Assembly: GCF_009363115.1 (NCBI RefSeq)
Contig: NZ_CP045298.1
Coordinates: 310,001 to 374,000 of the forward strand
Direction: 5' to 3'
DNA: 64,000 nucleotides
Source: Paenibacillus brasilensis
GTDB taxonomy: Bacteria > Bacillota > Bacilli > Paenibacillales > Paenibacillaceae
Shown: positions 14,982-25,816 of the stretch, one piece after another
Numbering within the stretch: the first letter of the stretch is position 1
Layout of the letters: each line of letters begins with the position of its first letter
Position numbers and translations under genes: made by a program
The notes under the pieces: generated by a model
The model's database searches: none
Told to the model about the DNA's origin: nothing
What the model saw: the letters and a program-made list of their open reading frames with translations, nothing else

Positions 14982-15019
14982 AAAGGACATCCGTCAGCAA
15001 AAGCCGATGAATGTCCTTT
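14982..15019 (-). other. Intercistronic hairpin between carB and pyrF
   Basis: AAAGGACAT and ATGTCCTTT form a 9-bp stem around a partly paired interior. No real U tract follows on the minus strand, so it looks more like an RNA-processing or stability element than a terminator. Confidence 0.5.
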
Positions 15020-15057
15020 CTTGATTTACTTATTTTTCATGATCTCATTGTATCGCC

Positions 15058-18000
15058 TTAATTGCTCAATACCGGCATGGATTCGGACGTAAAATTAATC
15101 GTCTCCAGCATTCTTAGCAAGGCGCGCACCGTATCCAGCGAGGTCATGCAGACAATACCGTTTTCAACCGCTTCACGGCGGATGCGGAATCCGTCACGCT
15201 CTGGTGTTTTCCCTTTGGTCAGCGTATTGAAGACAAAGTTGGCTTCACCCGTGCGAATCATATCCAGGATGTTCGGATTGCCCTCACTCAGCTTGTTAAT
15301 CGTGTTCACCGGAATGTTGGCCTGCTCCAGCGCAGCCGCCGTTCCACCTGTTGCAATAATTTTGTAGCCCAGTCTGTAAAAGCCCTGCATCAACTCGACA
15401 GCTTCTTCTTTATCTTTATCCGCTACGGTGATGATGATCGCACCGGTGGATGGGATTTTCATACCAGCACCCACAAGTCCTTTATACAGCGCTTTGGCAT
15501 ACTGAATATCACGGCCCATAACTTCACCTGTCGACTTCATTTCAGGCCCCAGCGTTGGCTCTACACGGCGCAGCTTGGCAAAGGAGAATACCGGAACCTT
15601 AACCGAGACATAGTTACTTTCAGGCCATAGACCTTCTGTGTAGCCTGCTTCCTTAAGCTTACCACCCAAAATAGCCTGTGTTGCCAGATTCGCCATCGGG
15701 ATGTTCGTAACTTTGCTCAGGAAAGGAACCGTCCGCGAGGAGCGAGGGTTAACCTCGATGACATACACCTCGTCTTGATGAATAACGAACTGGATGTTTA
15801 CCAGACCGATCGTTTTCAATTCCTTGGCAATGCTGATCGTAATATCCACGATTTTTTGCTTCAGCTCGGCAGACAAGTGCTGTGGCGGATATACCGCGAT
15901 CGAGTCACCTGAGTGAACCCCGGCCCGTTCCACATGCTCCATAATGCCTGGTACGAGTACCGTTTCGCCATCACAGATGGCATCAACCTCAACCTCTTTG
16001 CCCAGCATGTAGCGGTCGATGAGCACAGGGTGTTCCGGATTGATTTTAACGGCTTCTTCCATGTACCGCAGCAATTCCGCATCCGAGTAGACAATTTCCA
16101 TGGCGCGTCCGCCCAGGACGTAGGATGGACGTACCAGCACCGGATAACCCAGCGCCTGAGCGGTTCCTACCGCTTCATCTACAGAGGTGACCGTGTTGCC
16201 TTTTGGCTGTGCGATAGCCAGACGAGACAACAGTTGCTCGAACTTTTTCCGATCTTCCGCTTCGTCGATACTTTCCAGACTTGTGCCCAAAATGTTCACG
16301 CCTGCTGCACTCAGCGGAGCTGCGAGATTAATGGCCGTTTGGCCGCCAAATTGGACGATAACGCCGATCGGTTTTTCCTGCTCGATGACATTCATTACAT
16401 CCTCGAAGAAAAGCGGCTCAAAGTAGAGGCGGTCGGATGTGTTAAAGTCGGTAGAAACGGTCTCCGGGTTATTATTAATGATGACTGCTTCGTAACCTGC
16501 CTTTTGAATAGCCCATACCGCATGTACGGTGGAGTAATCAAATTCAATTCCTTGCCCGATCCGAATTGGCCCGGAGCCAAGAACGATAACTTTCTCTTTG
16601 TTGGAAGGAATTACTTCATTTTCCACCTCATAAGAGGAGTAGTAGTAAGGCGTTGTGGCTTCAAACTCGGCTGCACACGTATCTACCATTTTGTAGACAG
16701 GACGCAGGTTTTGACCCAGACGGAGCTCACGCACCTCACGCTCGGTTGTCAAATTGTTAGCAGTTTGACTCAGACTGCGAATCTCAGCGATAGAACGGTC
16801 GGTAAAGCCTTTGCGTTTGGCCTGATAAAGCGTTTCGTAAGTCAGCTCAGACTCTCCTGCAATGACAGCTTCAAACTTAACGATTCCTTCTACCTTATCA
16901 AGGAACCACCAGTCAATTTTCGTTAAATCCTGAATTTCCTGCTGCTGCCAGCCGCGGCGGAATGCCTCGGCTACCAAGAACAAACGCTCATCATCTGCTT
17001 TAATCAGACGTTCTTTAAGCACCTCATCAGACAGCTGATCGGCTCCCTTAAGATGTAAACGATGCACACCGATTTCCAGAGATCGTATCGCTTTATGGAT
17101 AGATTCCTCGAACGTACGGCCAATGGCCATCACTTCACCTGTTGCTTTCATTTGCGTGCCCAGTTTGCGGTTGGCAGAAATGAATTTGTCGAACGGCCAG
17201 CGCGGTATTTTGCTCACGATGTAATCCAGTGTTGGCTCAAAGCAAGCATACGTTTGTCCCGTTACCGGATTCACGATTTCATCCAGTGTGTAGCCTAGCG
17301 CAATTTTGGCAGCCATTTTGGCAATCGGATATCCGGTTGCTTTGGAAGCCAGCGCTGAAGAGCGACTCACGCGCGGGTTCACTTCAATGACGTAGTATTG
17401 ATAGCTGTGCGGATCAAGCGCAAACTGTACATTACAGCCGCCTTCAATATTGAGGGCGCGGATAATTTTCAGGGAAGCAGAGCGCAGCATCTGATACTCG
17501 CGATCTGACAGCGTCTGACTCGGCGCTACGACGATACTGTCGCCAGTATGCACGCCGACCGGGTCAAAGTTTTCCATATTGCAGACAACGATGCAGTTAT
17601 CATTGCCGTCACGCATAACCTCATACTCGACTTCCTTCATGCCTGCAATGCTTTTTTCCACCAGACATTGTCCAATGGGACTGTACCGCAAACCTGAGCT
17701 AACCGTTTCACGCAGTTCTTCTTCAGTCGAACAGATACCGCCACCCGTACCTCCCAGCGTATAGGCAGGACGAACGATAATCGGATAACCGATCTCATTA
17801 GCAAAATCGAGGGATTCTTCTAATGTGGTAACAATTACACTTTCAGGTACAGGCTGTTCCAGCTCACGCATCAGCTCACGGAACAGATCACGGTCTTCGG
17901 CTTTTTCTATCGAATTCAGTTGTGTTCCCAGCAATTTGACGTTTTCACGCTCCAACACTCCGGCGCGAGCCAGCTCTACCGCCATATTCAAACCTGTCTG

Positions 18001-18276
18001 TCCTCCCAGTGTAGGAAGCAGGCCGTCCGGACGTTCTTGACGGATAATCTGTGTTACAAAATCAAGTGTAATCGGCTCAATATATACTTTGTCAGCCATA
18101 TTGGTGTCTGTCATGATGGTTGCCGGATTACTGTTGATCAGTACCACTTCGACGCCTTCTTCTTTGAGCGCTTGACAAGCTTGTGTACCAGCGTAATCAA
18201 ATTCCGCTGCCTGGCCAATAACGATGGGACCGGAACCGATCACGAGTATTTTTTTTAGTTCTGTATTTTTCGGCAT
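15058..18276 (-). CDS. carB: Carbamoyl-phosphate synthase large subunit
   Basis: Makes carbamoyl phosphate from bicarbonate, ammonia delivered by CarA, and two ATP. The 1072-residue chain shows the full duplicated layout: two ATP-grasp halves (about 1-400 and 550-935), each opening with a GSGPI(V/R)IGQ-type block, an oligomerisation linker, and a C-terminal MGS-like allosteric domain (about 935-1072; [23 protein letters not shown]). The glycine-rich loop GGTGGGI is present. The ATG follows GAGAGGAG and starts 1 nt after the carA stop. The C-terminal domain suggests UMP/PRPP-type feedback, as in pyrimidine-specific enzymes. Confidence 0.96.
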   Translation of the reverse strand: MPKNTELKKILVIGSGPIVIGQAAEFDYAGTQACQALKEEGVEVVLINSNPATIMTDTNMADKVYIEPITLDFVTQIIRQERPDGLLPTLGGQTGLNMAVELARAGVLERENVKLLGTQLNSIEKAEDRDLFRELMRELEQPVPESVIVTTLEESLDFANEIGYPIIVRPAYTLGGTGGGICSTEEELRETVSSGLRYSPIGQCLVEKSIAGMKEVEYEVMRDGNDNCIVVCNMENFDPVGVHTGDSIVVAPSQTLSDREYQMLRSASLKIIRALNIEGGCNVQFALDPHSYQYYVIEVNPRVSRSSALASKATGYPIAKMAAKIALGYTLDEIVNPVTGQTYACFEPTLDYIVSKIPRWPFDKFISANRKLGTQMKATGEVMAIGRTFEESIHKAIRSLEIGVHRLHLKGADQLSDEVLKERLIKADDERLFLVAEAFRRGWQQQEIQDLTKIDWWFLDKVEGIVKFEAVIAGESELTYETLYQAKRKGFTDRSIAEIRSLSQTANNLTTEREVRELRLGQNLRPVYKMVDTCAAEFEATTPYYYSSYEVENEVIPSNKEKVIVLGSGPIRIGQGIEFDYSTVHAVWAIQKAGYEAVIINNNPETVSTDFNTSDRLYFEPLFFEDVMNVIEQEKPIGVIVQFGGQTAINLAAPLSAAGVNILGTSLESIDEAEDRKKFEQLLSRLAIAQPKGNTVTSVDEAVGTAQALGYPVLVRPSYVLGGRAMEIVYSDAELLRYMEEAVKINPEHPVLIDRYMLGKEVEVDAICDGETVLVPGIMEHVERAGVHSGDSIAVYPPQHLSAELKQKIVDITISIAKELKTIGLVNIQFVIHQDEVYVIEVNPRSSRTVPFLSKVTNIPMANLATQAILGGKLKEAGYTEGLWPESNYVSVKVPVFSFAKLRRVEPTLGPEMKSTGEVMGRDIQYAKALYKGLVGAGMKIPSTGAIIITVADKDKEEAVELMQGFYRLGYKIIATGGTAAALEQANIPVNTINKLSEGNPNILDMIRTGEANFVFNTLTKGKTPERDGFRIRREAVENGIVCMTSLDTVRALLRMLETINFTSESMPVLSN

Positions 18277-18277
18277 A

Positions 18278-19414
18278 TTAGCGCTCTCCTCTCACTGCGG
18301 CGGCGATAACAGCCTGACGCGGTTGCTTTGGTTGATTTCTCTTGTGCTCACGGATCATGTCCAGGAAGCGGTCAAACAGGTAGCCATTATCATAAGGTCC
18401 TGGCGCAGCCTCTGGATGGTATTGCACAGAAAACGCAGGATACTTGGTATGTTTAAGACCTTCAATCGTCTTATCGTTGTTATTAATGTGTGTCACTTCA
18501 AGGTCGGTTCCCTTAATCGAATCCTCATTCACTGTGTAGCCGTGATTTTGTGAGGTAATAAAGCAGCGTCCGCTCTCCAGTTCTTTTACCGGATGGTTAC
18601 CACCGCGATGTCCGAATTTCAGCTTCTCCGTATCCGCTCCCGAAGCAAGCGCAAACAGCTGATGTCCCAAGCAAATTCCGAAGATCGGGTATTCTCCTAA
18701 CAATTCAGCTACCGTACGAACAGCATGTGGTACGTCTTTCGGATCTCCAGGGCCGTTAGAAAGCTGGATACCGTCCGGGTTAAGGCGGCGGATTTCCTCA
18801 GCCGTCGTATCATGCGGAACGACAACCACATCGCAGTCCCGTTTATTCAGTTCGCGCAAGATGCCGCTTTTGGCACCATAATCAATCAATACGATCCGCT
18901 CGCCGTTGCCAGGACTGCTGTACGGATGAGGTGTGGAAGTCAAAGGCACCTGATTACGTAGTTCTTCAATGGTCAGGTCAGCCATCATTTCTTTCAGTTC
19001 TTCCAGCGGCTGAGAGCCAGTTGTTAAAATGCCCTTCATCGTGCCATGATGGCGAATAATCCGGGTAAGCATGCGGGTGTCGATGTCGCTAATGCCAATG
19101 ATGCCATATTCCTTCAGCAAATCGCCTACGCTGTATTGAGCGCGCCAGTTGCTTGGCACCGGCTCGTAATGTCGAACAGCAAAGCCGTGAACATAAGGCC
19201 GTACCGATTCAAAATCATCACGAGTAATTCCGTAATTGCCAATCAGCGGGTAAGTCATTGTTACGATTTGTCCGCAATAAGAGGGATCCGTCAGCACCTC
19301 CTGATAGCCTGTAATCCCTGTGTTGAAAACGACCTCGCCTGTTTTTTCACCTTCCGCACCAAATGATGTGCCTGTAAACAGCGTGCCGTCCTGAAGCAAC
19401 AATCTTGCCTGCAT
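18278..19414 (-). CDS. carA: Carbamoyl-phosphate synthase small (glutaminase) subunit
   Basis: Hydrolyses glutamine and channels ammonia to CarB. The N-terminal CPSase_sm domain (about 1-135) is followed by a class I glutamine amidotransferase domain; the nucleophile is C248 in IFGICLGHQ, and the His-Glu pair lies in [11 protein letters not shown] near 338. A length of 378 is typical. GAGGAGTGAG lies before the ATG. It is the fourth gene of the pyr operon, and with the downstream carB corresponds to the pyrimidine-regulated synthase (pyrAA/pyrAB in B. subtilis naming). Confidence 0.96.
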   Translation of the reverse strand: MQARLLLQDGTLFTGTSFGAEGEKTGEVVFNTGITGYQEVLTDPSYCGQIVTMTYPLIGNYGITRDDFESVRPYVHGFAVRHYEPVPSNWRAQYSVGDLLKEYGIIGISDIDTRMLTRIIRHHGTMKGILTTGSQPLEELKEMMADLTIEELRNQVPLTSTPHPYSSPGNGERIVLIDYGAKSGILRELNKRDCDVVVVPHDTTAEEIRRLNPDGIQLSNGPGDPKDVPHAVRTVAELLGEYPIFGICLGHQLFALASGADTEKLKFGHRGGNHPVKELESGRCFITSQNHGYTVNEDSIKGTDLEVTHINNNDKTIEGLKHTKYPAFSVQYHPEAAPGPYDNGYLFDRFLDMIREHKRNQPKQPRQAVIAAAVRGER

Positions 19415-19475
19415 CCCGTCTCACTCCTCTGTATTGTTTCCTGCTATAAGGTCTATTTTTTGAATAAATTATATT

Positions 19476-20798
19476 TCAGTTTGCTTGGTCAGCAGACCAC
19501 ACCAACTTGCCGTCTACCCAGGTTTTTACGGGCCAGCCTTTGAGCTTCCAGCCTGTAAAAGGAGTGTTGCGGCCTTTGCTGGCAAACGTTTGCGGATCAA
19601 CTGCCTGCTCCTGCTCCAAATCAATCATGGTCAGGTCGGCGGGTGCTCCTTCTTCCAAACGTCCTGTATTAAGGCGGAAGACACGCGCCGGGTCAGCCGT
19701 CATACGGCGTACCAGAAAGTCCAGTGTCCATTGACCGGTTGCTACAAATTTCGTGTACAGCAGCGGAAAGGCGGTCTCAAATCCGACAATACCGAAAGGC
19801 GCCAGTTCCATACCTTTTGCCTTCTCTTCCTCGCTGTGTGCCGCATGGTCGGTTACGATAATGTCAATCGTGCCGTCCTCCAGTCCTTCGATACATGCCT
19901 GCACATCACGCGGAGAGCGTAATGGAGGATTCATTTTCCAATTCGCATCCAGCCCGGGAATGTCCTCATCCGACAATACCAAGTGGTGCGGGCATACCTC
20001 CGCAGTTACCTTGATGCCAAAAGATTTCGCATGGCGAATCAACCGTACCGACTGCTCTGTGCTGACATGACATACATGATAATGTGCCCCGGTTGCCTCG
20101 GATAACAGAATGTCCCGTCCGACATGAATCGCCTCGGATTCGTTCGGTATACCCTTAAGCCCGTGACGCTTGGCAAATTCACCGTCTGTCACCGCTGCTC
20201 CTTCCACAAGCGTGTTATCCTCACAGTGAGCAATAACCGGCATATCCAACGCTTTGGCCCGAGCCATGGCGTCCTTCATCATTTGTGCACTCTGCACCCC
20301 TACACCGTCGTCGGTAAAACCAATTGCGCCTGCCGCCTTGAGTGCTTCAAAATCCGTCAGCTCGCGTCCCAGCTCGTTTTTGGTAATGGCTGCGTAAGGA
20401 AGGACCTTGGCAAGCCCGGCTTCTTCACCCTTTTTCAGTACCAGCTGAACCGTGTCCACATTGTCCGTGACCGGGCGTGTGTTCGGCATACAGGCAATCG
20501 TCGTAAAGCCACCTTTGACCGCTGCATGACTACCGGTTGCAATTGTTTCTTTATATTCAAAGCCAGGTTCTCTCAGATGCACATGCATGTCGATTAAACC
20601 AGGGATAACCAGCTTGCCCTGAGCGTCGACTTTTTCGACTTCCAGCTCTTGCTCAGATTTCCCTTCTTCTATAAGCAGGCTGGCTCCAGCTTCGGCATTT
20701 GTGATCGCTAAAATTTTTCCATCGGCGATCAGAATAGATTTTAATTCAGGCTCGCCTTGCTCATTCAATACACTTGCATTCATAATTAATTGTTTCAT
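19476..20798 (-). CDS. pyrC: Dihydroorotase (class I, zinc)
   Basis: Cyclises carbamoyl aspartate to dihydroorotate. The amidohydrolase barrel starts with D70-M-H72-V-H74-LREPG, the metal ligands and substrate arginine; the later HCED and HVSTEQS blocks provide the other histidines, and TDHAAHS the catalytic Asp. At 440 residues it is slightly longer than the 425-430 of most class I enzymes, the extra being a Glu-rich insert at about 42-57 (LIEEGKSEQELEVEK). The GGAGG site is 10 nt before the ATG. It lies between pyrB and carA, as in Bacilli. Confidence 0.95.
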   Translation of the reverse strand: MKQLIMNASVLNEQGEPELKSILIADGKILAITNAEAGASLLIEEGKSEQELEVEKVDAQGKLVIPGLIDMHVHLREPGFEYKETIATGSHAAVKGGFTTIACMPNTRPVTDNVDTVQLVLKKGEEAGLAKVLPYAAITKNELGRELTDFEALKAAGAIGFTDDGVGVQSAQMMKDAMARAKALDMPVIAHCEDNTLVEGAAVTDGEFAKRHGLKGIPNESEAIHVGRDILLSEATGAHYHVCHVSTEQSVRLIRHAKSFGIKVTAEVCPHHLVLSDEDIPGLDANWKMNPPLRSPRDVQACIEGLEDGTIDIIVTDHAAHSEEEKAKGMELAPFGIVGFETAFPLLYTKFVATGQWTLDFLVRRMTADPARVFRLNTGRLEEGAPADLTMIDLEQEQAVDPQTFASKGRNTPFTGWKLKGWPVKTWVDGKLVWSADQAN

Positions 20799-20856
20799 GT
20801 GAAATGTTCCTCCGCTCAGGTTTTCTGCGACTTTTCCTACGATTCTGCTGCAGCTT

Positions 20857-22499
<1,643 letters not shown>

Positions 22500-22516
22500 T
22501 CAGTGATCCATTCACG

Positions 22517-22545
22517 TTACCTTGCCAGCCTCACGGGACTGATTT
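22517..22545 (-). promoter_or_regulatory. PyrR-binding RNA element (anti-antiterminator)
   Basis: The minus strand reads AGTCCCGTGAGGCTGGCAAG, which closely follows the PyrR loop consensus AGUCCnGnGAGGYU. It lies about 90 nt upstream of the attenuator stem. Confidence 0.85.
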
Positions 22546-22588
22546 AAAGGTGCTATTCAGGATTTTCTTTATCCAGCTTCTCATAGTG

Positions 22589-22607
22589 AGAGATGGTAGC
22601 CATCTCT
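22589..22607 (-). other. Perfect hairpin in the pyr leader
   Basis: AGAGATGG and CCATCTCT form an 8-bp stem with a 3-nt loop near the 5-prime end of the predicted transcript. It may protect the leader or be a second structural element; no T run follows. Confidence 0.5.
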
Positions 22608-22634
22608 TGGACAAAGTTCATCGCAACTACAAGA

Positions 22635-22663
22635 AGTATGACAGATCGAAAATCATGTGTCAA
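22635..22663 (-). promoter_or_regulatory. Sigma-A promoter of the pyr operon
   Basis: Perfect TTGACA (22658-22663), 17-bp spacer, and CATACT (22635-22640) on the minus strand. Transcription would start near 22628, giving a leader of about 295 nt before pyrR. Confidence 0.85.
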
Positions 22664-22697
22664 CACCTGTTCAACCGGAACCACCGGAAGCACTTAA

Positions 22698-22726
22698 ATA
22701 ATTATACAACTTCATTGTATAATTAT
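22698..22726. repeat. 12-bp perfect inverted repeat upstream of the pyr promoter
   Basis: ATAATTATACAA and TTGTATAATTAT flank a 5-bp centre, about 35 bp above the -35 box. It could be an operator or an AT-rich UP-type region; no T run makes it a terminator. Confidence 0.6.
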
Positions 22727-22759
22727 CCATAGTTGTTTTTACCCATACCTTACCCAAAC

Positions 22760-22789
22760 AATAAAAAAACCGCCAATTAGGCGGTTTTG
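22760..22789 (-). terminator. Terminator after rluD
   Basis: AAAACCGCC and GGCGGTTTT flank AATTA, with seven T on the minus strand. It separates the lspA-rluD unit from the pyr operon. Confidence 0.9.
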
Positions 22790-22841
22790 CTTAATAATTT
22801 ATTCAGGTTTTTGAATATGAATATAGAACTTTGGATTGATT

Positions 22842-23813
22842 TTAGCGACTACGCAAAGACGCCAATACATCTTCCATATCGGGAGGAATAGGTCTGCTGA
22901 ACTCCAAATACTCGCCAGTGGTTGGATGCTTAAAGCCTAACACCGCTGCATGCAGCGCCTGACCATTCATGCGAACACCTTTGCTGCGTCCATACATAGG
23001 GTCACCAACCAAAGGATGCCCAATAAATTTCATGTGTACACGAATTTGATGGGTGCGCCCTGTCTCCAATTGAAGCTCAAGCAGGGTGTAATCCCCCAAA
23101 CGCTCAATGACGAGAAAATGAGTAACTGCATGCTTGCTGTTGCGTTCCGTCACGGTGAACAATTTACGATCACCTGAATCACGACCTATAGGAGCATCAA
23201 CCGTTCCCTGATCGTGGCTCAAATGACCGTGAACCAGAGCTATATATTTACGCGTAACGCTATGTTCCTTGAGTTGTGCTGCCAGCGAAGCATGAGCCTG
23301 GTCATTTTTGGCCGCCATTATGAGTCCTGATGTATCTTTATCAATACGGTGAACGATACCCGGACGCAATTCTCCGTTAATACCGGAAAGATCATGACAG
23401 TGATACATCAGCGCATTGACCAATGTTCCTGAAGTATGTCCCGGTGCGGGATGCACGACCAGACCGCGCTGTTTGTTAATGACAATCACGTCCGAATCCT
23501 CGTAGACAATATCCAACGGAATATTTTCGGGTATAATATCGACATTCTCTGGCTCCGGTACAGACAATTCAATACGATCTCCTTCAGCCAGTTTGTAATT
23601 GGCTTTGATTGCGGAGCCATTGACCAGCACCCGACCGTTTCCGATCCACAGCTGTATCTGGGAACGGGATACATCCTCCATTTTTTCGGCGATATATTTG
23701 TCTATACGAGTTTTGGCATCAACAGATTCCGCTGTCCATTCCAGGGATTCACTCTCCAGCTCTTCCTCATAAGACAGACCTGTGGCTTCACTGTTTTCAT
23801 TTGTTTCTTTCAT
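22842..23813 (-). CDS. rluD: RluD-type 23S rRNA pseudouridine synthase
   Basis: Predicted to isomerise uridines of helix 69 or nearby large-subunit rRNA sites. An acidic N-terminal stretch (1-30) precedes an S4 RNA-binding domain (about 35-95, TRIDKYIAEKMEDVSRSQIQ) and the RluA-family catalytic domain with GIVHRIDKDTSGL holding the catalytic Asp, then LETGRTHQIRVH. The start is ATG 23811-23813, just after the lspA TAG, with GAAGGGAAG upstream. It is homologous to B. subtilis YlyB, also beside lspA. The exact target position is inferred. Confidence 0.9.
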   Translation of the reverse strand: MKETNENSEATGLSYEEELESESLEWTAESVDAKTRIDKYIAEKMEDVSRSQIQLWIGNGRVLVNGSAIKANYKLAEGDRIELSVPEPENVDIIPENIPLDIVYEDSDVIVINKQRGLVVHPAPGHTSGTLVNALMYHCHDLSGINGELRPGIVHRIDKDTSGLIMAAKNDQAHASLAAQLKEHSVTRKYIALVHGHLSHDQGTVDAPIGRDSGDRKLFTVTERNSKHAVTHFLVIERLGDYTLLELQLETGRTHQIRVHMKFIGHPLVGDPMYGRSKGVRMNGQALHAAVLGFKHPTTGEYLEFSRPIPPDMEDVLASLRSR

Positions 23814-23814
23814 G

Positions 23815-24306
23815 CTACGACTTCCCTTCAATGCTGTCATTGCCATTTTCTTTGTTCCGACGCGACTCCAGTAATGTATCCAAAATAATCAGTGCTACAC
23901 CGATGACAATCGCCGAATCCGCCACATTAAAGATCGGAAACGTATAACTCCCAAAATTGAATTGAGCAAAATCAACCACTTCTCCTGAAATAGCCCGATC
24001 CAAAAAGTTACCGACTGCGCCTCCAAGTACCAAGCTTAGTGCTACGGGAAGCAATTTCTGACCAGCCTTCACTGTTTTTCGCAAATACCATACGATGCCG
24101 ATTACCACTACAATGGTAATCACGATAAAAAGCCAACGTTGACCTTCCAAAATCCCAAAAGCGGCTCCACGATTACGATGGGACGTGATTAAAAAGAAAT
24201 TGCCGATTACCGGTATTTGCTCGTACAATTCCATCCGCGTAGCCACCAAATATTTGACTCCCTGGTCAATCAAAAAAATAATTAGCGCAATACCAAAATA
24301 AATCAC
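23815..24306 (-). CDS. lspA: Lipoprotein signal peptidase (SPase II)
   Basis: Membrane aspartyl peptidase that removes signal peptides from diacylated prolipoproteins. The 163-residue chain has four hydrophobic segments. The catalytic pair lies in GNFLDR and FNVADS, with the SHRNRGAAFG loop between the early helices. The start is GTG at 24306, 3 nt after AAGGA and with GGAG further upstream; no better start is in frame. It is the first gene of a two-gene unit with rluD. Confidence 0.95.
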   Translation of the reverse strand: MIYFGIALIIFLIDQGVKYLVATRMELYEQIPVIGNFFLITSHRNRGAAFGILEGQRWLFIVITIVVVIGIVWYLRKTVKAGQKLLPVALSLVLGGAVGNFLDRAISGEVVDFAQFNFGSYTFPIFNVADSAIVIGVALIILDTLLESRRNKENGNDSIEGKS

Positions 24307-24353
24307 AGTCCTTCGTCACTCCGATCTGCTTATATCCGTTGTCGAACCCATTT

Positions 24354-24383
24354 ATTGTAGCATAAGCCTTCTCAGATCGTCCA
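24354..24383 (-). promoter_or_regulatory. Candidate sigma-A promoter for lspA-rluD
   Basis: TACAAT (24354-24359) with TGGACG (24378-24383) at an 18-bp spacing on the minus strand, about 50 nt before the lspA GTG. Confidence 0.5.
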
Positions 24384-24517
24384 CGAGTCCATAGCTCGCA
24401 AGTACAGGTTTTTGAGTAGAATTTCCTTCTGTAAAAGAGGTCTTCCCGGTGCAAACTACAAGAAGCATCCCCGAGACAATGCATATGCATCTTAATCTAA
24501 AGCAAGGAGAGGATTCC

Positions 24518-25255
24518 ATGTCCCCATTGACGGAGCAACAATTGCAGGGATTGCGTAACGAACTGCTGCAACGCAAAAAAGAGATTGAGCATCGTTTGCA
24601 GGACAACGATCACTACGGACTCGGTGATTCCCAACGCGAGCAGACCGGCGAGCTATCCCCGATTGATAATCATCCAGGCGATCTGGCAACCGAAACATAC
24701 GAGCGAGCCAAGGACATTTCCTTACTGGAGCACGACGAATTCCAGTTGGAACGTATCGAATCAGCCATGATGGCGATGGAAAAGGGTACGTACGGCATTT
24801 GTGCCGCCTGTGGTAAACCCATTCCTTATGAGCGCCTGCTGGCTGTTCCCTATACCATTTACTGCAAAGAGCATAACCCTGAAACAGAGGTGTCCAACCG
24901 CCGTCCAATCGAGGAGGAATTTCTGGCCCCCGCATTCGGCAGAACGAGTCTGGATGAATGTGAAGATCAAAACGGATTTGACGGTGAAGATGCTTGGCAA
25001 ATCGTTGAAAGTTGGGGTACATCTAATACCCCAGCTATGGCGGAAAGTGGAGAAATCCATCGCTATGATGATATGGAAATTGAAGCAGGCGATGATAATA
25101 TGGGCTTCGTAGAGCCATATGAAAGCTTTATCGCTACTGACATTTATGGAAAAAATATATCCGTTGTTCGCAGCTCCATTTATCAGCGTTATCTAGAGAA
25201 CGGCGAGGGTGAAGGTCTGCTGGAGCCAGATATGACGGACGAAGATGAAGCATAA
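24518..25255 (+). CDS. YteA-family DksA/TraR-type zinc-finger protein, sporulation-linked
   Basis: A 245-residue cytosolic protein. Residues about 1-75 form a charged helical region (LTEQQLQGLRNELLQRKKEI) and about 90-125 a zinc finger with C-A-A-C and a later C-K-E-H, so the fourth ligand would be His rather than the usual Cys. The remaining tail is acidic and ends in Asp/Glu. The start is ATG 24518 after AAGGAGAGG; earlier in-frame ATGs lack such a site. It is one of few plus-strand genes here, divergent from lspA. YteA proteins are described as sporulation-associated; a direct RNA-polymerase role like DksA is inference. Confidence 0.85.
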   Translation: MSPLTEQQLQGLRNELLQRKKEIEHRLQDNDHYGLGDSQREQTGELSPIDNHPGDLATETYERAKDISLLEHDEFQLERIESAMMAMEKGTYGICAACGKPIPYERLLAVPYTIYCKEHNPETEVSNRRPIEEEFLAPAFGRTSLDECEDQNGFDGEDAWQIVESWGTSNTPAMAESGEIHRYDDMEIEAGDDNMGFVEPYESFIATDIYGKNISVVRSSIYQRYLENGEGEGLLEPDMTDEDEA

Positions 25256-25283
25256 ACTTAGATTAAAACATAATATCTGTAAT

Positions 25284-25676
25284 CTAATAGGTGGTAAGCT
25301 CCAGCTGTCGCTGTACAATCCGTACGATATCAGCAATATAATCACCGATAATCGGTAAATTCAGCGCACCGAGTACTTGCAGCACATAAATAATGGTGGC
25401 TGCAAAAAAAGTAAAGCCTAGAGCAATGCCGACTCCACGGGATATACCTGATATTAAATTCAACCAGAGTAATCTCCAAGGCCTATTTAGCAGCAGAGCG
25501 TAATCGGCAATACGTGTCCGTTCCATCTGTTCTGACACAGCATGTATCAACTTTTCTACACGATTTAGCTTCTCTGCCTGATTACCTGCTGCACTTTTAT
25601 CTGCGGCTTTGGCAGCTTCTCCCTCGTTCATTTTTTGGCGACTGATTCCCTGTCTGCGCCTTGACCGTGCCGTCAT
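25284..25676 (-). CDS. Small membrane protein, DUF5665-like
   Basis: The 130-residue product has a basic, Arg/Lys-rich N-terminus (1-20), a charged amphipathic helix around 35-55, and two hydrophobic segments at about 65-85 and 85-110, with a hydrophilic IVRIVQRQLELTTY end. The GGGGG site is 9 nt before the ATG at 25676; a GTG two codons upstream is also possible. I associate it with the DUF5665 family from memory, moderately surely. Function is unknown. It is transcribed in the same direction as ileS, downstream of it, but a hairpin lies between them. Confidence 0.65.
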   Translation of the reverse strand: MTARSRRRQGISRQKMNEGEAAKAADKSAAGNQAEKLNRVEKLIHAVSEQMERTRIADYALLLNRPWRLLWLNLISGISRGVGIALGFTFFAATIIYVLQVLGALNLPIIGDYIADIVRIVQRQLELTTY

Positions 25677-25716
25677 CTGCACAATCCCCCTTTTTCCATG
25701 GCTGCCCTAAACGCAG

Positions 25717-25776
25717 CAAACGAGCCGAAGCACGTAACGGAGAAGATCCGTTTTCGATGCTTAGGCTCGTTTTTAT
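25717..25776. terminator. Terminator-like hairpin downstream of ileS
   Basis: ACGAGCC at 25720-25726 pairs with GGCTCGT at 25764-25770 and the interior pairs further. The T run is stronger on the plus strand (TTTTTATA) than on the minus strand (TTTGC), so ileS termination may be partial. Confidence 0.65.
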
Positions 25777-25816
25777 ACGCTGCCTGTTCTTGTATTATGG
25801 GACAGGGGGCTTGTAA

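Noticed and set aside
14982..15019. carB-pyrF hairpin as a transcription terminator
   Set aside because: No U tract follows, and pyrF-pyrE would be cut off from the pyr promoter without any other promoter visible.
15913..16926. 337-codon open frame on the plus strand opposite carB
   Set aside because: Antisense shadow within a conserved gene; no start signals and low-complexity composition.
24266..24490. Minus-strand frame overlapping the lspA start and its promoter
   Set aside because: It covers the divergent promoter region and lacks a ribosome-binding site; lspA is better started at the GTG at 24306.
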